From Zwartia sp. (lineage in GTDB: Bacteria > Pseudomonadota > Gammaproteobacteria > Burkholderiales > Burkholderiaceae_B): DNA of 24,114 nt. This document shows positions 15,991 to 23,561 of the stretch, one piece after another. Position numbers and translations under genes: made by a program. The notes under the pieces are model-generated. The model worked only from the letters and a program-made list of their open reading frames with translations. It was not told the origin of the DNA and did not search any database. The stretch's first letter is position 1. Each line of letters starts with the position of its first letter. The DNA lies in contig JAURZO010000123.1 of the NCBI GenBank assembly GCA_030653405.1, positions 1 through 24,114 on the forward strand, written 5' to 3'.

Positions 15991-16311
15991 TTAAGCTTTC
16001 GCGCCAACGGTCTCGCCGCTGGATCGAAAAATGCGCACTTTGCGTCCGTCTACTTCTTTAATCCCAACACGATCACCCTTACCGGTGGCTGGATTAAACA
16101 ACGCAATGTTCGAAATGTGGATGGGCATTGTCTTTTCGACGATCCCGCCAGTTGTACCCTGCATTGGGTTTGGACGGACATGCTTTTTAACCATATTGAT
16201 GCCTTCAACCAACACATGGTCTTCATCAAGACGGGCCAACACTGTACCGCGACGCTTTTTGTCACGCCCAGTTAACACGACGACTTCGTCGCCTTTGCGG
16301 ATTTTGTTCAT
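15991..16311 (-). CDS. rplX: 50S ribosomal protein L24
   Basis: 106 residues with the KOW motif RKGDEVVVLTGRDKKRRGTV at the start, then VEGINMVKKHVRPN. It is an early assembly initiator at the 5' end of 23S rRNA. It follows rplN by 10 bp. Confidence 0.98.
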   Translation of the reverse strand: MNKIRKGDEVVVLTGRDKKRRGTVLARLDEDHVLVEGINMVKKHVRPNPMQGTTGGIVEKTMPIHISNIALFNPATGKGDRVGIKEVDGRKVRIFRSSGETVGAKA

Positions 16312-16321
16312 TTGTGGCTCC

Positions 16322-16690
16322 TTACAGCACTTCAGGCGCCAAAGACACGATCTTCATGAACTTCTCGCCACGCAGTTCACGCGTGACGGGTCCGAAGATA
16401 CGCGTGCCAATGGGCTCGAGTTTCGCGTTGAGCAAAACGGCAGCATTGCCGCCGAAACGAATTAGCGAACCGTCTTTACGACGTACGCCTTTTGCCGTGC
16501 GCACAACAACAGCATTGTAGATTTCGCCTTTTTTCACGCGCCCACGTGGGGCAGCGTCTTTGACGGTAACCTTAATAACATCGCCGATAGCGGCATAACG
16601 GCGCTTAGAACCGCCGAGCACCTTGATGCACATGACAGAGCGTGCACCAGTGTTATCGGCCACGTCCAGCGTGGTCTGCATTTGGATCAT
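16322..16690 (-). CDS. rplN: 50S ribosomal protein L14
   Basis: 122 residues, nearly identical in pattern to E. coli L14: VADNTGARSVMCIKVLGGSKRRY, then IGTRIFGPVTRELR and KIVSLAPEVL. It binds L19 and bridges to 16S rRNA. The start is ATG 16690 with AGGAAAA upstream; the M at codon 4 is another option, but MIQ is the family start. In most bacteria rpsQ comes directly before rplN. Here it is the first gene of its transcript, about 200 nt after a strong promoter, because an oppositely oriented aldehyde dehydrogenase gene lies between them. Confidence 0.98.
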   Translation of the reverse strand: MIQMQTTLDVADNTGARSVMCIKVLGGSKRRYAAIGDVIKVTVKDAAPRGRVKKGEIYNAVVVRTAKGVRRKDGSLIRFGGNAAVLLNAKLEPIGTRIFGPVTRELRGEKFMKIVSLAPEVL

Positions 16691-16995
16691 GATTTTTCCT
16701 GTTCCAACTTAACCAAAAATCTTGCTTGCTTTATGCTTGCAGTCAAATCAGTCAGTTTTGGTCCCGTTAGGTGCCACAGAGCACCCTGGGTTGAAATCTG
16801 CTAATTATTCCTACACTCTGTATTTGTTTTTCTTTTGGACTGCTTGGTTAAACCATCAGTTTTCAGAATTACGCAACACATTATGCGGGAAAGCCGTGAA
16901 GTATAGCCTAGTAATTTTTTTTGTGCAAGTGGCGTGAACTTGTGTCATATTATCCCATGATCACTTAGACCTTTTTTAGTCGTATTGGAAATCAC
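16691..16995. other. 305-bp divergent intergenic region between rplN and the aldehyde dehydrogenase gene
   Basis: It holds the spc promoter (minus strand, 16928-16900) and a roughly 200-nt rplN leader. In the leader a small inverted repeat GGTGC (16770-16774) / GCACC (16781-16785) could form a hairpin. On the plus side, the dehydrogenase start is preceded by GGAA at 16987-16990. A TATTAT at 16948 may be its -10, but I find no good -35. No gene is visible; a 71-codon frame at 16722-16937 overlaps the promoter and resembles nothing known to me. Confidence 0.6.
16900..16928 (-). promoter_or_regulatory. Near-consensus sigma-70 promoter of the spc operon (rplN onward)
   Basis: On the minus strand: -35 TTGCAC (16928-16923), a 17-bp spacer beginning with eight A, and -10 TATACT (16905-16900). 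The predicted start near 16893 gives a leader of about 200 nt. Each hexamer is one or two bases from consensus and spacing is ideal, as expected for ribosomal protein genes that no longer receive transcription from the S10 operon. Confidence 0.8.
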
Positions 16996-18423
16996 ATGTA
17001 TCCTAAACAATCGCTTTATATCAATGGTGAGTTCATTTCTGGCGAAGGCCGTCAGTCACAGGACATCATTAATCCTGCTACGCAGGAAGTCCTAGGTCAA
17101 CTGCCGCACGCCACGCAAGCCGATCTAGATATGGCGCTACAGTCTGCAGAAATTGCATTTGCCAAGTGGAAGCTCTCATCACCAATGGATCGTTCCGCCA
17201 TTTTACGTAAAGTTGGCCAGTTAACACGTGAAAGAGCAAAGGATATTGCCCGCAATATGACTCTTGACCAGGGTAAGCCACTTGCAGAGGCTCTTGGAGA
17301 GGTAGTCGGCTGCGCTGATCACTGTGACTGGCACGCTGAGGAATGCAGACGCATATATGGCCGGGTTATTCTTCCTCGAAGCCCCGATGTCCGTCAACTC
17401 GTTCTTAAGGAGCCTATTGGCGTATGCGTTGCTTTTACACCCTGGAATTTCCCATATAACCAAGCTATTCGTAAAATTTGTGCAGCTGTCGGTGCTGGTT
17501 GTACTGTCATATTAAAAGGCCCAGAAGACTCACCAAGTGCAGTAATGGCGATTGCACAAATGTTTCATGATGCTGGTCTACCTCCTGGTGTGCTGAGTCT
17601 CGTTTGGGGTGAGCCTGCAAAAGTATCTGATTATTTGATACGCTCACCGATTAGTCGCAAGGTTTCCTTTACTGGCTCAGTACCTGTTGGCAAACAACTA
17701 GCGGCACTTGCTGGCGCTCACATGAAACGCGTCACAATGGAACTCGGCGGTCATTCGCCAGTAATAGTATTTGATGATGCCGATATAGACCGAGCAGCTA
17801 CCATGCTGGCGAAATTTAAAGTCCGTAATGCTGGTCAAGTTTGTGTATCACCAACGCGCTTCTACGTCCAAAAGAAAGCCTACGACAAATTCTTATCAAA
17901 ATTCCTTGATGTATTAAAAACCGTTAAGGTTGGAAATGGACTTGATGATGGCGTTGAGATGGGCCCATTGGCACACGAACGACGTGTCCCCGCGATTGCG
18001 CGCTTTGTTGAAGATGCCCGCAAGCGTGGGGCTAACATTGAGTTAGGTGGTGATGCACCTTCTGGTAAAGGATTCTTCTTTCCTCCGACGGTCATTACTG
18101 GTCTAAAAGACGACGCAATGTTAATGACCGAAGAACCTTTCGGACCAATTGCACCAGTAGTGCCATTTGATAACATTGATGAAGTTATCAAAAGGGCAAA
18201 TAGCCTGCCATTCGGTCTGTCTTCTTATATTTTTACCAATTCATTGCAAACCGCAACTAAGATCTCTAATTCTATCGAAGCGGGGATGGTTAACATCAAT
18301 CACTTTGGTAGTGCGCTTCCAGAAACTCCCTTCGGTGGCATCAAGGACAGCGGAATTGGCAGCGAAGGTGGTTCCGAAACTTTTGATGGCTATCTAGTCA
18401 CTAAATTTGTAACGCACATTTAG
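16996..18423 (+). CDS. NAD(P)-dependent aldehyde dehydrogenase, ALDH superfamily (succinate-semialdehyde-like)
   Basis: A complete 475-residue ALDH. Visible motifs: oxyanion Asn N151 in FTPWNFPYNQ, cofactor Lys K174 in ILKGPE, FTGS (225-228) at the cofactor loop, general base E249 in MELGGHSP, nucleophile C283 in AGQVCVSPTRF, and EEPFGPI (379-385). It oxidises an aldehyde to a carboxylate in the cytoplasm. The NPATQEVLG start and overall pattern suit the GabD-like branch, but the substrate cannot be named from sequence. It lies on the opposite strand between rpsQ and rplN, splitting the S10 and spc operons. Its codon use looks less biased than that of its ribosomal neighbours (ATA, TTA and AGA-type codons occur). 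GGAA precedes the ATG and a hairpin terminator follows the stop. Its link to translation genes is unknown; insertion by transfer or rearrangement is an inference. Confidence 0.93.
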   Translation: MYPKQSLYINGEFISGEGRQSQDIINPATQEVLGQLPHATQADLDMALQSAEIAFAKWKLSSPMDRSAILRKVGQLTRERAKDIARNMTLDQGKPLAEALGEVVGCADHCDWHAEECRRIYGRVILPRSPDVRQLVLKEPIGVCVAFTPWNFPYNQAIRKICAAVGAGCTVILKGPEDSPSAVMAIAQMFHDAGLPPGVLSLVWGEPAKVSDYLIRSPISRKVSFTGSVPVGKQLAALAGAHMKRVTMELGGHSPVIVFDDADIDRAATMLAKFKVRNAGQVCVSPTRFYVQKKAYDKFLSKFLDVLKTVKVGNGLDDGVEMGPLAHERRVPAIARFVEDARKRGANIELGGDAPSGKGFFFPPTVITGLKDDAMLMTEEPFGPIAPVVPFDNIDEVIKRANSLPFGLSSYIFTNSLQTATKISNSIEAGMVNINHFGSALPETPFGGIKDSGIGSEGGSETFDGYLVTKFVTHI

Positions 18424-18437
18424 TAGAAAGCATGGCG

Positions 18438-18470
18438 AAAAAAAACGCGACATCACTGTCGCGTTTTTTT
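18438..18470. terminator. Bidirectional intrinsic terminator between the aldehyde dehydrogenase gene and rpsQ
   Basis: A perfect 8-bp stem ACGCGACA (18445-18452) / TGTCGCGT (18457-18464), loop TCAC, is flanked by a run of A on the left and T on the right. It therefore forms a U-tract terminator on both strands. It lies 20 bp after the dehydrogenase stop and about 55 bp after the rpsQ stop, so it should end the S10 operon as well. Confidence 0.88.
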
Positions 18471-18523
18471 ATCAATAAAAACACTAAATACTTGCTGTGC
18501 TCATATTTTTCGTATGCGATTAA

Positions 18524-18802
18524 TTAAATCACACGTGCAGCTTCGATCAATTTTGTTGCAGTCCAAGACTTGGAGCGCGAAATTGGACGACCTTCTGCAA
18601 TTTCAACCGTATCGCCTTCGTTGTACTGATTGGTTTCATCATGTGCTTTGTACTTAGCTGAGCGCATGATGATTTTGCCAAGCATAGGATGCTTAACGCG
18701 ACGTTCAACCAACACCACGATGGTTTTATCCATCTTGTTGCTGACGACCTTACCAACCAGCGTACGCTGACGCTTTGGCTTCGTAGTTTGAGCTGTGGTC
18801 AT
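18524..18802 (-). CDS. rpsQ: 30S ribosomal protein S17
   Basis: 92 residues. An OB-fold protein with LVGKVVSNKMDKTIVVLVER, RVKHPMLGKIIMRS and KYKAHDE. A primary binder of the 16S 5' domain. Its ATG is 1 bp past the rpmC stop, and its Shine-Dalgarno sequence lies inside the end of rpmC, so translation is likely coupled. Last gene of the S10 operon here. Confidence 0.98.
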   Translation of the reverse strand: MTTAQTTKPKRQRTLVGKVVSNKMDKTIVVLVERRVKHPMLGKIIMRSAKYKAHDETNQYNEGDTVEIAEGRPISRSKSWTATKLIEAARVI

Positions 18803-18803
18803 A

Positions 18804-18995
18804 TTATGATCCCGCCTTCTCAGTCAACAACGTACGAACACGAGCAATATCTCGGCGCACCTTGCTAATCTGAGTATGGTTGGTGAGTTGCTGAGTGGCC
18901 CGCTGCATACGCAGTCCAAACTGGGCTTTCAGCAGGCTTTCGAGCTCTTGACCGAGCTCGGCGGCTGTTTTAGCACGAAGTTCGCTTGCTTTCAT
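18804..18995 (-). CDS. rpmC: 50S ribosomal protein L29
   Basis: 63 residues, two antiparallel helices: MKASELRAKTAAELGQELES and LTNHTQISKVRRDIARVRTLL. It lies next to the polypeptide exit tunnel with L23, where trigger factor and SRP dock. Between rplP (9 bp) and rpsQ (1 bp). Confidence 0.97.
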   Translation of the reverse strand: MKASELRAKTAAELGQELESLLKAQFGLRMQRATQQLTNHTQISKVRRDIARVRTLLTEKAGS

Positions 18996-19004
18996 TTCGA
19001 TTCC

Positions 19005-19421
19005 TTAAGTACCGAGGTGACGCGCGACGAACGTGGTGGAGATTGGCAGCTTCGCCGCCGCAAGACGAAACGCCTCACGTGCGATCTCTTCACTCACACC
19101 TTCCATCTCGTACAGCACTTTACCTGGCTGGATTTCTGCAACCCAATACTCTGGATTACCTTTGCCGTTACCCATCCGCACTTCAGCCGGTTTCTGCGAA
19201 ATTGGCTTATCGGGAAAAATACGGATCCAAATACGACCACCACGTTTGATGTGACGGTTAATAGCACGACGTGCTGACTCGATTTGACGAGCGGTCAGGC
19301 GACCACGACCTGTGGCCTTCAGACCAAACTCACCAAACGAAACATTGGCGCCACGCGTGGCAAGGCCAGTGTTACGACCTTTTTGCTCTTTGCGATATTT
19401 CCTGCGTGCTGGTTGCAGCAT
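19005..19421 (-). CDS. rplP: 50S ribosomal protein L16
   Basis: 138 residues. MLQPARRKYRKEQKGRN and the core RGGRIWIRIFPDKPISQKPA, then GKGNPEYWVAEIQPGKVLYE. It sits near the A site and is needed for late 50S maturation; the Arg in the RIFPDKP stretch is the position hydroxylated by YcfD in E. coli. Two bases after rpsC. Confidence 0.98.
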   Translation of the reverse strand: MLQPARRKYRKEQKGRNTGLATRGANVSFGEFGLKATGRGRLTARQIESARRAINRHIKRGGRIWIRIFPDKPISQKPAEVRMGNGKGNPEYWVAEIQPGKVLYEMEGVSEEIAREAFRLAAAKLPISTTFVARHLGT

Positions 19422-19423
19422 GC

Positions 19424-20221
19424 TTATTCTCCTTCGGGCGCAGGCGCAGCGGCATCAGCCTTGCGCGGTGCACGACCACGACCTGCGGGTCGAGCTGCCG
19501 GACGACCACCTTCGGGCTTGTCAGCACGAGGCGCACGACGCGGACGACGCTCTTCTTCGCGGGGCGCAACAGTTTCAACTGGCATTTCACCATTCGCCAA
19601 CATGTCGCCTTTGTAAACCCAGACCTTGATGCCAATCACACCGTAAGTAGTGTGAGCTTCAGAAGTACCGTAATCAATATTAGCGCGCAATGTATGGAGT
19701 GGAACGCGACCTTCGCGATACCACTCTGTGCGAGCAATTTCGATGCCATTCAGACGGCCTGCGCTCATGATCTTAATGCCAAGGGCACCAAGACGCATTG
19801 CATTTTGCATGGCGCGCTTCATTGCACGGCGAAACATAATCCGCTTTTCAAGCTGTTGCGAGATTGAATCTGCGATCAACTGAGCATCAGTCTCTGGCTT
19901 GCGAATTTCTTCGATATTGACGTGAACAGGCACGCCCATCAAACGTTGCAAATCAGCCTTGAGACCTTCGATATCCTCGCCACGCTTACCGATCACGACA
20001 CCCGGACGAGCCGAGTAAACCGTAATACGAGCATTTTTAGCGGGACGCTCAATGACTACGCGACCAACGGATGCGCTTTTGAGTTTCTTTTTGAGGTACT
20101 CACGTACACGGATATCTGAGGCAAGCATGCCACCGAAATCTTTGTCGTCTGCGTACCACTTTGAGCCCCAATTACGTGTAACCGCAAGGCGGAACCCAAT
20201 CGGGTGAATTTTCTGACCCAT
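19424..20221 (-). CDS. rpsC: 30S ribosomal protein S3
   Basis: 265 residues. MGQKIHPIGFRLAVTRNW start, a KH domain with GVVIGKRGEDIEGLK, and the C-terminal domain with RIMFRRAMKRAMQNAMRLG and GVIGIKVWVYKGD. It helps form the mRNA entry site. The tail after about residue 210 (VETVAPREEERRPRRAPR onward, ending PEGE) is longer than in E. coli (233 residues) and low in complexity, rich in Arg, Ala, Pro and Glu; such tails are known in Burkholderiales S3. Confidence 0.98.
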   Translation of the reverse strand: MGQKIHPIGFRLAVTRNWGSKWYADDKDFGGMLASDIRVREYLKKKLKSASVGRVVIERPAKNARITVYSARPGVVIGKRGEDIEGLKADLQRLMGVPVHVNIEEIRKPETDAQLIADSISQQLEKRIMFRRAMKRAMQNAMRLGALGIKIMSAGRLNGIEIARTEWYREGRVPLHTLRANIDYGTSEAHTTYGVIGIKVWVYKGDMLANGEMPVETVAPREEERRPRRAPRADKPEGGRPAARPAGRGRAPRKADAAAPAPEGE

Positions 20222-20230
20222 CGTGACTCC

Positions 20231-20560
20231 TTAGGCTCCGACCTTCACAGTAATGTGGCAGGTCTGCTTTTCAATCTGGTTACCGCGCCCTTTGGCTCGT
20301 GCGGAAAAGCGCTTCATCGACTCAGCCTTGTCCACATAGATCGTGGTGACTTTGAGTTCATCGATATCTGCACCGTCATTGTGTTCGGCGTTCGCGATGG
20401 CCGATTCAACGGCCTTCTTGAGTATGCCTGCGGCCTTCTTGTTAGTGAAGGTCAGGATGTTTAATGCCTGCGCGACCGACTTACCACGGATTAAATCCGC
20501 TACAAGTCTAGTTTTTTGCGCAGAGATGTGCACCCCACGGATAATGGCTGTGGTTTCCAT
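20231..20560 (-). CDS. rplV: 50S ribosomal protein L22
   Basis: 109 residues. METTAIIRGVHISAQKTRLVADLIRGK is typical, and the long beta hairpin that lines the exit tunnel is seen as SMKRFSARAKGRGNQIEKQT. Changes in that hairpin give macrolide resistance in other bacteria; no deletion is apparent here. 9 bp before rpsC. Confidence 0.98.
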   Translation of the reverse strand: METTAIIRGVHISAQKTRLVADLIRGKSVAQALNILTFTNKKAAGILKKAVESAIANAEHNDGADIDELKVTTIYVDKAESMKRFSARAKGRGNQIEKQTCHITVKVGA

Positions 20561-20563
20561 TGC

Positions 20564-20839
20564 TTACCTCTTGGCCTTTTTATCTGCAGCATGACCCTTA
20601 AACGTACGGGTCAGCGCAAATTCGCCGAGTTTATGTCCGACCATATTCTCGTTAATGTAAACGGGAACGTGCTGGCGGCCGTTGTGAACAGCAATCGTCA
20701 ACCCGATAAACTCGGGAAGAATCGTTGAACGACGTGACCAAGTTTTGATCGGTTTCTTGCCCTTTTCGGCAACTGCAACCTCGACCTTTTTGATCAAGTG
20801 TGCATCGACGAATGGGCCTTTCTTGACTGAACGTGACAT
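20564..20839 (-). CDS. rpsS: 30S ribosomal protein S19
   Basis: 91 residues. MSRSVKKGPFVDAHLIKKVE start and VYINENMVGHKLGEFALTRTF are diagnostic. It forms a complex with S13 in the 30S head. 3 bp separate it from rplV and 11 bp from rplB. Confidence 0.98.
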   Translation of the reverse strand: MSRSVKKGPFVDAHLIKKVEVAVAEKGKKPIKTWSRRSTILPEFIGLTIAVHNGRQHVPVYINENMVGHKLGEFALTRTFKGHAADKKAKR

Positions 20840-20850
20840 GATTCGCCCTC

Positions 20851-21678
20851 TTATTTACGCTTGCGGCGCTGGACGATCATATTGTCCGTCCGCTTGTTGC
20901 TACGGGTCTTGTAACCCTTAGCTGGGGTACCCCATGGACTACGTGGCTCGCCGCCTTCGCCGGTACGACCTTCACCACCACCATGTGGGTGATCAACCGG
21001 GTTCATTGCGACACCACGAACCGTGGGACGAATACCGCGCCAACGAACGGCACCAGCTTTACCAATCTGGCGCAAGCTGTGCTCTTCGTTGCCGACTTCA
21101 CCGATCGTTGCACGACATTCGATGTGCACACGACGAACTTCACCAGAACGCAGGCGAACCTGCGCGTAAGTGCCTTCGCGTGCCAAAAGAACAGCCGAAG
21201 CGCCTGCGGAACGTGCCATTTGGGCACCTTTGCCAGGCAACATCTCGATGCAGTGAATCGTTGTACCAACCGGGATATTGCGGATAGGCAATGTGTTGCC
21301 AGCGCGAATAGGCGCCTCGATACCAGACAGCAACGTAGCACCCACCTCAAGACCTCGAGGAGCGATGATGTAGCGACGCTCACCGTCCGCATAACATAGC
21401 AAAGCAATGTGAGCGGTTCGGTTCGGGTCATATTCCAGGCGCTCTACCTTTGCGGGAATGCCGTCTTTGTTACGACGGAAATCCACAAGACGATAATGCT
21501 GTTTATGACCACCACCACGGTGTCGAATAGTGATGTGACCGTTGTTATTACGGCCAGAACCACGGATTTTCTTTTCCAGCAACGCAGCTACCGGTGCGCC
21601 TTTATGCAAGTTAGGTGTAACCACCTTGAGCATGCCACGGCGACCGGGCGAGGTTGGCTTAACTTTTAAGAGAGCCAT
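20851..21678 (-). CDS. rplB: 50S ribosomal protein L2
   Basis: 275 residues, normal length. Key conserved stretches are GRNNNGHITIRHRGGGHKQHYR in the N-terminal part and MNPVDHPHGGGEGRTGEGG near the C-terminus, which holds the histidine close to the peptidyl transferase centre. L2 is needed for subunit joining and peptide bond formation. Its ATG directly follows the rplW stop, with no intergenic base. Confidence 0.98.
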   Translation of the reverse strand: MALLKVKPTSPGRRGMLKVVTPNLHKGAPVAALLEKKIRGSGRNNNGHITIRHRGGGHKQHYRLVDFRRNKDGIPAKVERLEYDPNRTAHIALLCYADGERRYIIAPRGLEVGATLLSGIEAPIRAGNTLPIRNIPVGTTIHCIEMLPGKGAQMARSAGASAVLLAREGTYAQVRLRSGEVRRVHIECRATIGEVGNEEHSLRQIGKAGAVRWRGIRPTVRGVAMNPVDHPHGGGEGRTGEGGEPRSPWGTPAKGYKTRSNKRTDNMIVQRRKRK

Positions 21679-21975
21679 TTAGTTGACCTCCGCCAGGTTG
21701 ATTTCTTGACCTTCTTTGAGCGAGACATACGCCTTACGCTCGTTACGACGTCGACCGACGAAACGACCGAAACGCTTAGCCTTACCTTTTCGGTTCAAGA
21801 CCTGAACCGCCTCGACTTGCACTTTGAAGAGTAACTCGACAGCAGCTTTAATTTCTGGCTTCGTTGCATCAGCAACAACACGAAAAGCAACTTGATTATT
21901 CTTCTCAGCAACAAAAGTGGCCTTTTCAGTCACGATTGGAGCCAAGATGATTTGCATTAGACGATGATCGTTCAT
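21679..21975 (-). CDS. rplW: 50S ribosomal protein L23
   Basis: 98 residues. RLMQIILAPIVTEKATFVAE and the C-terminal KAKRFGRFVGRRRNERKAYV are standard. It is the docking site for trigger factor and SRP at the tunnel exit. Its ATG overlaps the rplD stop by 4 bp (ATGA), and its stop abuts the rplB ATG. Confidence 0.98.
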   Translation of the reverse strand: MNDHRLMQIILAPIVTEKATFVAEKNNQVAFRVVADATKPEIKAAVELLFKVQVEAVQVLNRKGKAKRFGRFVGRRRNERKAYVSLKEGQEINLAEVN

Positions 21976-22592
21976 GCCAGCATCTCCTCGAGTTGAGCGA
22001 TGGCCGGCTTTGTGATCAGCACTTTTTTGTAGTGGATCAGCGAGAGCGGATCGGCATTGCGCGGCTCGACGACAGCAACATGCGGCAAATTGCGGGTCGC
22101 GAGGTAAAGGTTTTCGTCGACTGAGTCAGTAATAATCAAGACTGACTCCATACCTAAGCTTTTAAGCTTTTCAGCTGCAAGCTTCGTCTTTGGAGACTCG
22201 AGTGTAAAAGAATCAACAATAGATATACGATCTTCGCGGGCCAATTGAGAAAGGATCGAACGGATACCCGCGCGATACATTTTCTTATTAACCTTCTGAC
22301 TGAAGTTTTCTTCAGGAGAATTTGGAAATGTACGACCACCGCCACGCCACAAAGGCGAAGATGTCATACCAGCACGAGCACGACCTGTGCCTTTTTGACG
22401 GAATGGCTTTCTTGTTGAGTGATGGACTTCCGCACGGTCTTTTTGAGCACGGTTACCTGAGCGTGCATTTGCCTGAAAGGCAATGACGATCTGGTGCACC
22501 AGCGCTTCGTTAAACTCTCGACCAAACACTGTGTCAGGAGCAGCAAACGTTGAAGACGATTGGCCTTGATCATTTAGGAGCTTGATATCCAT
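21972..22592 (-). CDS. rplD: 50S ribosomal protein L4
   Basis: 206 residues. The tunnel loop is seen as STRKPFRQKGTGRARAG followed by SPLWRGGGRTFPN. In E. coli L4 also represses the S10 operon by binding its leader RNA and causing attenuation and translational block. Here a structured leader lies upstream of rplC, one gene before rplD, so similar control is plausible but not shown. 3 bp after rplC. Confidence 0.98.
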   Translation of the reverse strand: MDIKLLNDQGQSSSTFAAPDTVFGREFNEALVHQIVIAFQANARSGNRAQKDRAEVHHSTRKPFRQKGTGRARAGMTSSPLWRGGGRTFPNSPEENFSQKVNKKMYRAGIRSILSQLAREDRISIVDSFTLESPKTKLAAEKLKSLGMESVLIITDSVDENLYLATRNLPHVAVVEPRNADPLSLIHYKKVLITKPAIAQLEEMLA

Positions 22593-22595
22593 TGA

Positions 22596-23285
22596 TTAGG
22601 CTCCCTTTTTAGCAGGTGCTTTGACTGCCGGGCGCACGAGAATGTCGCCACCAGCATAGCCAGGGACAGCGCCCTTGACCATCAGCAGACCACGCTCAGC
22701 GTCAACACGGACGACGTCAAGGTTTTGCACAGTACGGGTATCATCACCAAGATGACCTGACATACGTTTACCAGGAAAAATACGACCAGGATCTTGCGCC
22801 TGACCAATCGAACCAGGAACGCGGTGCGAACGGCTGTTACCGTGCGATGCGCGCTGTGACTTGAAGTGGTGGCGTTTAATCGTACCGGCGAAACCTTTAC
22901 CAATCGTGGTACCAGTAACGTCGACTTGTTGGCCGGCCTCAAAAACGCTCTCAACAGAAACCACGCTACCAGGCGTGAACTCAGCTGCGCGAGCGGGATC
23001 AAGACGGAATTCTTTGAGGATACTACCGGCCTCTACACCAGCTTTGGCGTAATGACCTGTTTGTGGCTGTGCTACACGGGAAGCGCGACGTGCGCCGTAA
23101 GCAACCTGAATGGCGGCATAGCCGTCAGATTCAAGTGACTTTACCTGGGTGACGCGGTTGTTCGATACATCCAATACAGTTACGGGGATGGACTCGCCAT
23201 CTTCCGTAAATATACGGGTCATACCGACCTTGCGGCCCACCAGCCCAAGCCGATGTGCGGCAGGCGTGGGTGTCGATTTCGACAT
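22596..23285 (-). CDS. rplC: 50S ribosomal protein L3
   Basis: 229 residues. LGLVGRKVGMTRIFTEDG start region, then GFAGTIKRHHFKSQRASHG and VPGSIGQAQDPGRIFPGKRM; Q162 corresponds to the glutamine methylated by PrmB in E. coli. The N-terminus is about 10 residues longer than E. coli L3 (STPTPAAHR). ATG 23285 has GGAG 6 bases upstream. It is separated from rpsJ by 276 bp with its own promoter and leader. Confidence 0.98.
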   Translation of the reverse strand: MSKSTPTPAAHRLGLVGRKVGMTRIFTEDGESIPVTVLDVSNNRVTQVKSLESDGYAAIQVAYGARRASRVAQPQTGHYAKAGVEAGSILKEFRLDPARAAEFTPGSVVSVESVFEAGQQVDVTGTTIGKGFAGTIKRHHFKSQRASHGNSRSHRVPGSIGQAQDPGRIFPGKRMSGHLGDDTRTVQNLDVVRVDAERGLLMVKGAVPGYAGGDILVRPAVKAPAKKGA

Positions 23286-23300
23286 CGTTTTCTCCGGGGT

Positions 23301-23427
23301 AAAAACCCGATTCCCGACTGCGATTGGTCGGGGCTGATAAAACCCGAATACTTCGGGCGCTCAAGTACTAATGACCTTACAAAGTTAGGTAACACACGTT
23401 GAACAACAGCATCTTGCTCTGTTCAAC
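23301..23427 (-). promoter_or_regulatory. Structured rplC leader with three hairpins, two terminator-like
   Basis: In minus-strand order: hairpin 1, arms GTTGAACA / TGTTCAAC (23427-23420 and 23405-23398), with an inner AGCA-AGA-TGCT stem; hairpin 2, CCCGAA-GTA-TTCGGG (23357-23343), followed by TTTTAT; hairpin 3, CCCGAC / GTCGGG (23332-23327 and 23318-23313), followed by AATCGGG and five T (23305-23301). Bases just before the GGAG Shine-Dalgarno site can also pair (CGGGT with ACCCCG). This looks like an attenuator or r-protein autoregulatory leader; that role is inferred. Confidence 0.6.
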
Positions 23428-23479
23428 ACGCAATACAAAATTGCGGTCTTTTATCTCACCAAATTAAGGCAAGTCTTGC

Positions 23480-23509
23480 ATTCTAGCACCAATGATTGCT
23501 GCATTGCAA
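23480..23509 (-). promoter_or_regulatory. Sigma-70 promoter for rplC and the rest of the S10 genes
   Basis: On the minus strand: -35 TTGCAA (23509-23504), an 18-bp spacer ending in the extended -10 dinucleotide TG plus one base, and -10 TAGAAT (23485-23480). The start would be near 23472, giving a leader of about 187 nt before the rplC ATG. It lies in the rpsJ-rplC gap, so rplC onward need not depend on readthrough from tuf-rpsJ. Confidence 0.7.
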
Positions 23510-23561
23510 ACCGTTTGGGCCTGAAACACAGCAAACATAGGTACTAACCTAAATTGATTAG

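Noticed and set aside
16722..16937. A 71-codon plus-strand frame between rplN and the dehydrogenase gene
   Set aside because: It overlaps the spc promoter, has no Shine-Dalgarno sequence and no similarity that I recognise.
19271..19867. Open frames of up to 198 codons on the plus strand
   Set aside because: Antisense to rplP and rpsC; the low-complexity Arg/Thr/Cys runs mirror the Arg/Ala-rich tail of S3.
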